Part shown: positions 58,501 through 64,000 of the stretch, piece after piece
Position numbering within the stretch: position 1 is the first letter of the stretch
Layout of the letters: every line of letters begins with the position of its first letter
Origin: Flectonema sp. DT1601
Taxonomy: Eukaryota; Euglenozoa; Diplonemea; Diplonemida; Diplonemidae
Direction: 5' to 3'
DNA: 64,000 bases
Assembly (NCBI GenBank): GCA_964019425.1
Contig: OZ025805.1
Location: 844,001 to 908,000 of the forward strand
The notes under the pieces: generated by a model
Seen by the model: the letters and a program-made list of their open reading frames with translations, nothing else
Told to the model about the DNA's origin: nothing
Database searches by the model: none
Program-made: the position numbers and the translations under genes

Positions 58501-61500
58501 TAATTGCCCAGACCAGGATGATCGTCAATGCATCTGGATTAATAACGGATGTACTTGCAACAAGGATCCAAGAACCTGTTCCGACATCTCAACTCAAGCT
58601 GCTTGTCAAAGCTCTAATTGCCCAGACCAGGATGATCGTCAATGCATCTGGATTAATAACGGATGTACTTGCAACAAGGATCCAAGAACCTGTTCTGACA
58701 TCTCAACTCAAGCTGCTTGTCAAAGCTCTAATTGCCCAGACCAGGATGATCGTCAATGCATCTGGATTAATAACGGATGTACTTGCAACAAGGATCCAAG
58801 AACTTGTTCCGACATCTCAACTCAAGCTGTTTGTCAAAGCTCTAATTGCCCAGACCAGGATGATCGTCAATGCATCTGGATTAATAACGGATGTACTTGC
58901 AACAAGGATCCAAGAACTTGTTCCGACATCTCAACTCAAGCTGTTTGTCAAAGCTCTAATTGCCCAGACCAGGATGATCGTCAATGCATCTGGATTAATA
59001 ACGGATGTACTTGCAACAAGGATCCAAGAACCTGTTCTGACATCTCAACTCAAGCTGCTTGTCAAAGCTCTAATTGCCCAGACCAGGATGATCGTCAATG
59101 CATCTGGATTAATAACGGATGTACTTGCAACAAGGATCCAAGAACTTGTTCCGACATCTCAACTCAAGCTGTTTGTCAAAGCTCTAATTGCCCAGACCAG
59201 GATGATCGTCAATGTATCTGGATTAATAACGGATGTACTTGCAACAAGGATCCAAGAACTTGTTCCGACATCTCAACTCAAGCTGTTTGTCAAAGCTCTA
59301 ATTGCCCAGACCAGGATGATCGTCAATGTATCTGGATTAATAACGGATGTACTTGCAACAAGGATCCAAGAACTTGTTCCGACATCTCAACTCAAGCTGT
59401 TTGTCAAAGCTCTAATTGCCCAGACCAGGATGATCGTCAATGCATCTGGATTAATAACGGATGTACTTGCAACAAGGATCCAAGAACCTGTTCTGACATC
59501 TCAACTCAAGCTGCTTGTCAAAGCTCTAATTGCCCAGACCAGGATGATCGTCAATGCATCTGGATTAATAACGGATGTACTTGCAACAAGGATCCAAGAA
59601 CTTGTTCCGACATCTCAACTCAAGCTGTTTGTCAAAGCTCTAATTGCCCAGACCAGGATGATCGTCAATGCATCTGGATTAATAACGGATGTACTTGCAA
59701 CAAGGATCCAAGAACCTGTTCTGACATCTCAACTCAAGCTGCTTGTCAAAGCTCTAATTGCCCAGACCAGGATGATCGTCAATGCATCTGGATTAATAAC
59801 GGATGTACTTGCAACGAGGATCCAAGAACCTGTTCTGACATCTCAACTCAAGCTGCTTGTCAAAGCTCTAATTGCCCAGACCAGGATGATCGTCAATGCA
59901 TCTGGATTAATAACGGATGTACTTGCAACAAGGATCCAAGAACCTGTTCCGACATCTCAACTCAAGCTGCTTGTCAAAGCTCTAATTGCCCAGACCAGGA
60001 TGATCGTCAATGCATCTGGATTAATAACGGATGTACTTGCAACAAGGATCCAAGAACCTGTTCTGACATCTCAACTCAAGCTGTTTGTCAAAGCTCTAAT
60101 TGCCCAGACCAGGATGATCGTCAATGTATCTGGATTAATAACGGATGTACTTGCAACAAGGATCCAAGAACCTGTTCCGACATCTCAACTCAAGCTGCTT
60201 GTCAAAGCTCTAATTGCCCAGACCAGGATGATCGTCAATGCATCTGGATTAATAACGGATGTACTTGCAACAAGGATCCAAGAACCTGTTCTGACATCTC
60301 AACTCAAGCTGTTTGTCAAAGCTCTAATTGCCCAGACCAGGATGATCGTCAATGCATCTGGATTAATAACGGATGTACTTGCAACAAGGATCCAAGAACC
60401 TGTTCTGACATCTCAACTCAAGCTGCTTGTCAAAGCTCTAATTGCCCAGACCAGGATGATCGTCAATGCATCTGGATTAATAACGGATGTACTTGCAACA
60501 AGGATCCAAGAACCTGTTCTGACATCTCAACTCAAGCTGCTTGTCAAAGCTCTAATTGCCCAGACCAGGATGATCGTCAATGCATCTGGATTAATAACGG
60601 ATGTACTTGCAACAAGGATCCAAGAACCTGTTCTGACATCTCAACTCAAGCTGTTTGTCAAAGCTCTAATTGCCCAGACCAGGATGATCGTCAATGCATC
60701 TGGATTAACAACGGATGTACTTGCAACAAGGATCCAAGAACTTGTTCCGACATCTCAACTCAAGCTGTTTGTCAAAGCTCTAATTGCCCAGACCAGGATG
60801 ATCGTCAATGCATCTGGATTAATAACGGATGTACTTGCAACAAGGATCCAAGAACCTGTTCTGACATCTCAACTCAAGCTGTTTGTCAAAGCTCTAATTG
60901 CCCAGACCAGGATGATCGTCAATGCATCTGGATTAATAACGGATGTACTTGCAACAAGGATCCAAGAACTTGTTCTGACATCTCAACTCAAGCTGTTTGT
61001 CAAAGCTCTAATTGCCCAGACCAGGATGATCGTCAATGCATCTGGATTAATAACGGATGTACTTGCAACAAGGATCCAAGAACTTGTTCTGACATCTCAA
61101 CTCAAGCTGTTTGTCAAAGCTCTAATTGCCCAGACCAGGATGATCGTCAATGCATCTGGATTAATAACGGATGTACTTGCAACAAGGATCCAAGAACCTG
61201 TTCTGACATCTCAACTCAAGCTGTTTGTCAAAGCTCTAATTGCCCAGACCAGGATGATCGTCAATGCATCTGGATTAATAACGGATGTACTTGCAACAAG
61301 GATCCAAGAACCTGTTCTGACATCTCAACTCAAGCTGCTTGTCAAAGCTCTAATTGCCCAGACCAGGATGATCGTCAATGCATCTGGATTAATAACGGAT
61401 GTACTTGCAACAAGGATCCAAGAACCTGTTCTGACATCTCAACTCAAGCTGTTTGTCAAAGCTCTAATTGCCCAGACCAGGATGATCGTCAATGCATCTG

Positions 61501-61876
61501 GATTAATAACGGATGTACTTGCAACAAGGATCCAAGAACTTGTTCTGACATCTCAACTCAAGCTGTTTGTCAAAGCTCTAATTGCCCAGACCAGGATGAT
61601 CGTCAATGCATCTGGATTAATAACGGATGTACTTGCAACAAGGATCCAAGAACTTGTTCTGACATCTCAACTCAAGCTGTTTGTCAAAGCTCTAATTGCC
61701 CAGACCAGGATGATCGTCAATGCATCTGGATTAATAACGGATGTACTTGCAACAAGGATCCAAGAACCTGTTCTGACATCTCAACTCAAGCTGTTTGTCA
61801 AAGCTCTAATTGCCCAGACCAGGATGATCGTCGGTGTGTCTGGAGTGAAGTTGGGTGTACTTGCCGATTGATTTAG
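55562..61876 (+). CDS. G9: secreted six-cysteine repeat protein, B type (2104 aa, 53 repeats)
   Basis: The longest B-type gene with an intact start: signal peptide, first module, 53 modules, cap. It shares CHTSN and the STRASCQTSH / STQAFCQSSN repeats with G7 and G10. A block of these 5' variants occurs twice, at about 55941-56155 and again exactly 912 bp (eight modules) later. From the second block onward, synonymous variants follow the order seen in G7, which points to a past exchange between the genes. In the first module the normally conserved Pro after Cys32 is Arg (P33R, codon 55658-55660). Confidence 0.87.
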   Translation: MIYSIAVILTLALSQRPCDSYGNLRSCRRAVCRDLSTQQCTWIRTTRECKCVKPSCDDFSTPTTCHTSNCPDQDDRQCIWINNGCTCNTDPRTCSEISTRASCQTSHCPDQDDRQCIWINNGCTCNTDPRTCSEISTQAFCQSSNCPDQDDRQCIWINNGCTCNTDPRTCSEISTRASCQTSHCPDQDDRQCIWINNGCTCNKDPRTCSDISTQAVCQSSNCPDQDDRQCIWINNGCTCNKDPRTCSDISTQAVCQSSNCPDQDDRQCIWINNGCTCNKDPRTCSDISTQTVCQSSNCPDQDDRQCIWINNGCTCNKDPRTCSDISTQAVCQSSNCPDQDDRQCIWINNGCTCNKDPRTCSDISTQAVCQSSNCPDQDDRQCIWINNGCTCNKDPRTCSDISTQAVCQSSNCPDQDDRQCIWINNGCTCNTDPRTCSEISTQAFCQSSNCPDQDDRQCIWINNGCTCNTDPRTCSEISTRASCQTSHCPDQDDRQCIWINNGCTCNKDPRTCSDISTQAVCQSSNCPDQDDRQCIWINNGCTCNKDPRTCSDISTQAVCQSSNCPDQDDRQCIWINNGCTCNKDPRTCSDISTQAVCQSSNCPDQDDRQCIWINNGCTCNKDPRTCSDISTQAVCQSSNCPDQDDRQCIWINNGCTCNKDPRTCSDISTQAVCQSSNCPDQDDRQCIWINNGCTCNKDPRTCSDISTQAVCQSSNCPDQDDRQCIWINNGCTCNKDPRTCSDISTQAVCQSSNCPDQDDRQCIWINNGCTCNKDPRTCSDISTQAACQSSNCPDQDDRQCIWINNGCTCNKDPRTCSDISTQAVCQSSNCPDQDDRQCIWINNGCTCNKDPRTCSDISTQAACQSSNCPDQDDRQCIWINNGCTCNKDPRTCSDISTQAVCQSSNCPDQDDRQCIWINNGCTCNKDPRTCSDISTQAACQSSNCPDQDDRQCIWINNGCTCNEDPRTCSDISTQAACQSSNCPDQDDRQCIWINNGCTCNKDPRTCSDISTQAACQSSNCPDQDDRQCIWINNGCTCNKDPRTCSDISTQAACQSSNCPDQDDRQCIWINNGCTCNKDPRTCSDISTQAVCQSSNCPDQDDRQCIWINNGCTCNKDPRTCSDISTQAVCQSSNCPDQDDRQCIWINNGCTCNKDPRTCSDISTQAACQSSNCPDQDDRQCIWINNGCTCNKDPRTCSDISTQAVCQSSNCPDQDDRQCIWINNGCTCNKDPRTCSDISTQAVCQSSNCPDQDDRQCIWINNGCTCNKDPRTCSDISTQAVCQSSNCPDQDDRQCIWINNGCTCNKDPRTCSDISTQAACQSSNCPDQDDRQCIWINNGCTCNKDPRTCSDISTQAVCQSSNCPDQDDRQCIWINNGCTCNKDPRTCSDISTQAACQSSNCPDQDDRQCIWINNGCTCNEDPRTCSDISTQAACQSSNCPDQDDRQCIWINNGCTCNKDPRTCSDISTQAACQSSNCPDQDDRQCIWINNGCTCNKDPRTCSDISTQAVCQSSNCPDQDDRQCIWINNGCTCNKDPRTCSDISTQAACQSSNCPDQDDRQCIWINNGCTCNKDPRTCSDISTQAVCQSSNCPDQDDRQCIWINNGCTCNKDPRTCSDISTQAACQSSNCPDQDDRQCIWINNGCTCNKDPRTCSDISTQAACQSSNCPDQDDRQCIWINNGCTCNKDPRTCSDISTQAVCQSSNCPDQDDRQCIWINNGCTCNKDPRTCSDISTQAVCQSSNCPDQDDRQCIWINNGCTCNKDPRTCSDISTQAVCQSSNCPDQDDRQCIWINNGCTCNKDPRTCSDISTQAVCQSSNCPDQDDRQCIWINNGCTCNKDPRTCSDISTQAVCQSSNCPDQDDRQCIWINNGCTCNKDPRTCSDISTQAVCQSSNCPDQDDRQCIWINNGCTCNKDPRTCSDISTQAACQSSNCPDQDDRQCIWINNGCTCNKDPRTCSDISTQAVCQSSNCPDQDDRQCIWINNGCTCNKDPRTCSDISTQAVCQSSNCPDQDDRQCIWINNGCTCNKDPRTCSDISTQAVCQSSNCPDQDDRQCIWINNGCTCNKDPRTCSDISTQAVCQSSNCPDQDDRRCVWSEVGCTCRLI

Positions 61877-62761
61877 TCAGCGGTATATTCTTCGTCGTTT
61901 TAACAAATTATGATTTAAAAAGAATACTCTTGAAGATTGTAAAGTAGATGAAGATGTTTCTCTTTGTATACTTCAATGAGTGTTTCAGGTAGTTATGCGA
62001 AGCTGTTCATGCTATATTTCTGTTGTCTTTATTTTCAAGATATTTTTATTCGCTCAAATGATTTAAGTAGTGATGAATGCACTCTGTAAGGCTTGTGTTC
62101 ATGGCTCTTCATTTTACTCTCTCACAGCGGTGTCTTATTGTATTACAGTTAGACTCATGTTTTTACTTACAATTTAGGAATAGTACCTTTTTCCTTCCCT
62201 CTCTGATTTTTTTTGTCGGTAGCTAACAATAGCTTTTTTTAGGGGAGTGAAATACTGCAGTGAGCATTGTAATTGTTTGAGTATCGGTAGCAATGGAGTG
62301 AAGTTAATTCATCCGAAGCTACTGAGTTACCTGCTTATACTTCTCATGTTATACTGCAATGTTGGATACATTCTGACGCATTTTTTCCTCGAGATTGTCG
62401 TTGAACGCTGCTGTCTTTTTTCTCTTTTCGTCTCTCTGTTTAGACTGTTATATGTCTATGAAAGAATTGTTTTAGGTGGAGGAAATTTTGTCGCTGTGTC
62501 TCTCTTGTAGCCAAGCTTGCTACGTTGATTTTGTTAATTTTGAAACTAAGATTAACGAAATCTCGATTCCAATATGAGCAGTGAAAGGTTTAGTTATTTA
62601 ATCATTGTAATTCATTATAACTTAAGTATCATACAAAATATGTTCCGTGGTTTCTGTCCAAATCAACGATCAAATTAGAGGGTGTCGTTGAACACTGATA
62701 TTTCTTACTTCGTGATTCTCGCTACTTAATATTACTCTTAATAGTTTATCTAACATCAAAT
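61877..62761 (+). promoter_or_regulatory. 885-bp spacer G9-G10
   Basis: Full length; 49-bp block at 62319-62367. One substitution (TTTCGTCTC, about 62430) changes a Leu to Val in the 87-codon leader frame. Confidence 0.6.
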
Positions 62762-64000
62762 ATGATATATTCAATCGCTGTTATCCTCACATTGGCTCTT
62801 TCTCAAAGGCCGTGTGATTCGTACGGGAATCTGAGAAGCTGCAGAAGAGCAGTGTGTCCTGATCTTTCTACTCAACAATGTACTTGGATTAGAACTACGA
62901 GGGAGTGTAAATGTGTGAAACCTTCTTGTGATGACTTCTCGACTCCAACTACTTGTCACACATCTAATTGCCCAGACCAGGATGATCGTCAATGCATCTG
63001 GATTAATAACGGATGTACTTGCAACACTGATCCAAGAACCTGTTCGGAAATTTCAACTCGTGCATCTTGTCAGACATCTCATTGCCCAGACCAGGATGAT
63101 CGTCAATGCATCTGGATTAATAACGGATGTACTTGCAACACTGATCCAAGAACCTGTTCGGAAATTTCAACTCGTGCATCTTGTCAGACATCTCATTGCC
63201 CAGACCAGGATGATCGTCAATGCATCTGGATTAATAACGGATGTACTTGCAACACTGATCCGAGAACCTGTTCAGAAATTTCAACTCAAGCTTTTTGTCA
63301 AAGCTCTAATTGCCCAGACCAAGATGATCGTCAATGCATCTGGATTAATAACGGATGTACTTGCAACACTGATCCAAGAACCTGTTCGGAAATTTCAACT
63401 CGTGCATCTTGTCAGACATCTCATTGCCCAGACCAGGATGATCGTCAATGCATCTGGATTAATAACGGATGTACTTGCAACACTGATCCAAGAACCTGTT
63501 CGGAAATTTCAACTCGTGCATCTTGTCAGACATCACATTGCCCAGACCAGGATGATCGTCAATGCATCTGGATTAATAACGGATGTACTTGCAACACTGA
63601 TCCGAGAACCTGTTCAGAAATTTCAACTCAAGCTTTTTGTCAAAGCTCTAATTGCCCAGACCAAGATGATCGTCAATGCATCTGGATTAATAACGGATGT
63701 ACTTGCAACACTGATCCAAGAACCTGTTCGGAAATTTCAACTCGTGCATCTTGTCAGACATCTCATTGCCCAGACCAGGATGATCGTCAATGTATCTGGA
63801 TTAATAACGGATGTACTTGCAACAAGGATCCAAGAACCTGTTCCGACATCTCAACTCAAGCTGTTTGTCAAAGCTCTAATTGCCCAGACCAGGATGATCG
63901 TCAATGCATCTGGATTAATAACGGATGTACTTGCAACAAGGATCCAAGAACTTGTTCCGACATCTCAACTCAAGCTGTTTGTCAAAGCTCTAATTGCCCA
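62762..64000 (+). CDS. G10: secreted six-cysteine repeat protein, B type, cut by the window edge
   Basis: 413 codons are visible: signal peptide, first module with CHTSN, and nine full modules plus part of a tenth. Repeats follow the G7 pattern: two STRASC, one STQAF, two STRASC, one STQAF, one STRASC, then NKDPRT types. That is a three-module (342-bp) higher-order unit. The frame is open to the last base, so true length and cap are unknown and the array probably continues to the right. Confidence 0.85.
   Translation, partial: MIYSIAVILTLALSQRPCDSYGNLRSCRRAVCPDLSTQQCTWIRTTRECKCVKPSCDDFSTPTTCHTSNCPDQDDRQCIWINNGCTCNTDPRTCSEISTRASCQTSHCPDQDDRQCIWINNGCTCNTDPRTCSEISTRASCQTSHCPDQDDRQCIWINNGCTCNTDPRTCSEISTQAFCQSSNCPDQDDRQCIWINNGCTCNTDPRTCSEISTRASCQTSHCPDQDDRQCIWINNGCTCNTDPRTCSEISTRASCQTSHCPDQDDRQCIWINNGCTCNTDPRTCSEISTQAFCQSSNCPDQDDRQCIWINNGCTCNTDPRTCSEISTRASCQTSHCPDQDDRQCIWINNGCTCNKDPRTCSDISTQAVCQSSNCPDQDDRQCIWINNGCTCNKDPRTCSDISTQAVCQSSNCP

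Overview
This window is nuclear DNA of an unidentified eukaryote, most likely a protist or other simple eukaryote. It uses the standard code (TAA, TAG and TGA all end genes) and has short GT-AG introns. Intergenic DNA is AT-rich with long poly-T and poly-A runs, while coding DNA is much less AT-rich. I cannot assign the lineage from sequence alone. No bacterial operon, rRNA, tRNA or CRISPR signal was seen.

Left edge (1-1713): two ordinary genes. One is a three-exon gene for a small mitochondrial inner-membrane-type protein. The other is a single-exon sterol desaturase / fatty-acid hydroxylase family enzyme with three histidine boxes and a C-terminal KKxx ER-retrieval motif.

The rest (about 3 kb to the right edge) is a cluster of giant secreted proteins made of one module: six cysteines spaced C-x8-C-x4-C-x7-C-x6-C-x-C-x6, 38 residues or 114 bp. 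Each gene has a 15-residue signal peptide, a divergent first module and a long uninterrupted module array; most end in a shortened cap module. About 77% of the window codes for this family. Two large founders come first: G1 (2901 aa, 74 repeats) and G2 (4425 aa, 116 repeats in 37+38 residue dimers). They share promoter type A. Between them lie a broken 5' gene fragment and a GC-rich island.

From 30.4 kb there is a head-to-tail array of eight B-type genes (G3-G10; G10 runs off the edge) with 21, 33, 18, 15, 57, 17, 53 and at least 9 repeats. Their spacers are near-identical and exactly 885 bp, except that the one before G7 has lost about 103 bp including promoter-proximal DNA, the ATG and the signal peptide. 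G6-G7 and G8-G9 look like a duplicated short-long gene pair.

Inference: the genes make disulfide-rich extracellular coat, matrix, glue or cyst-wall polymers whose length varies by unequal exchange of modules. The module motif recalls the periodic-cysteine repeats of ciliate surface antigens, and the layout recalls Balbiani-ring giant secretory proteins and Dictyostelium Ecm proteins, but I recognise no named family. A 49-bp block kept identical in otherwise diverged B-type upstream regions is the best regulatory candidate.
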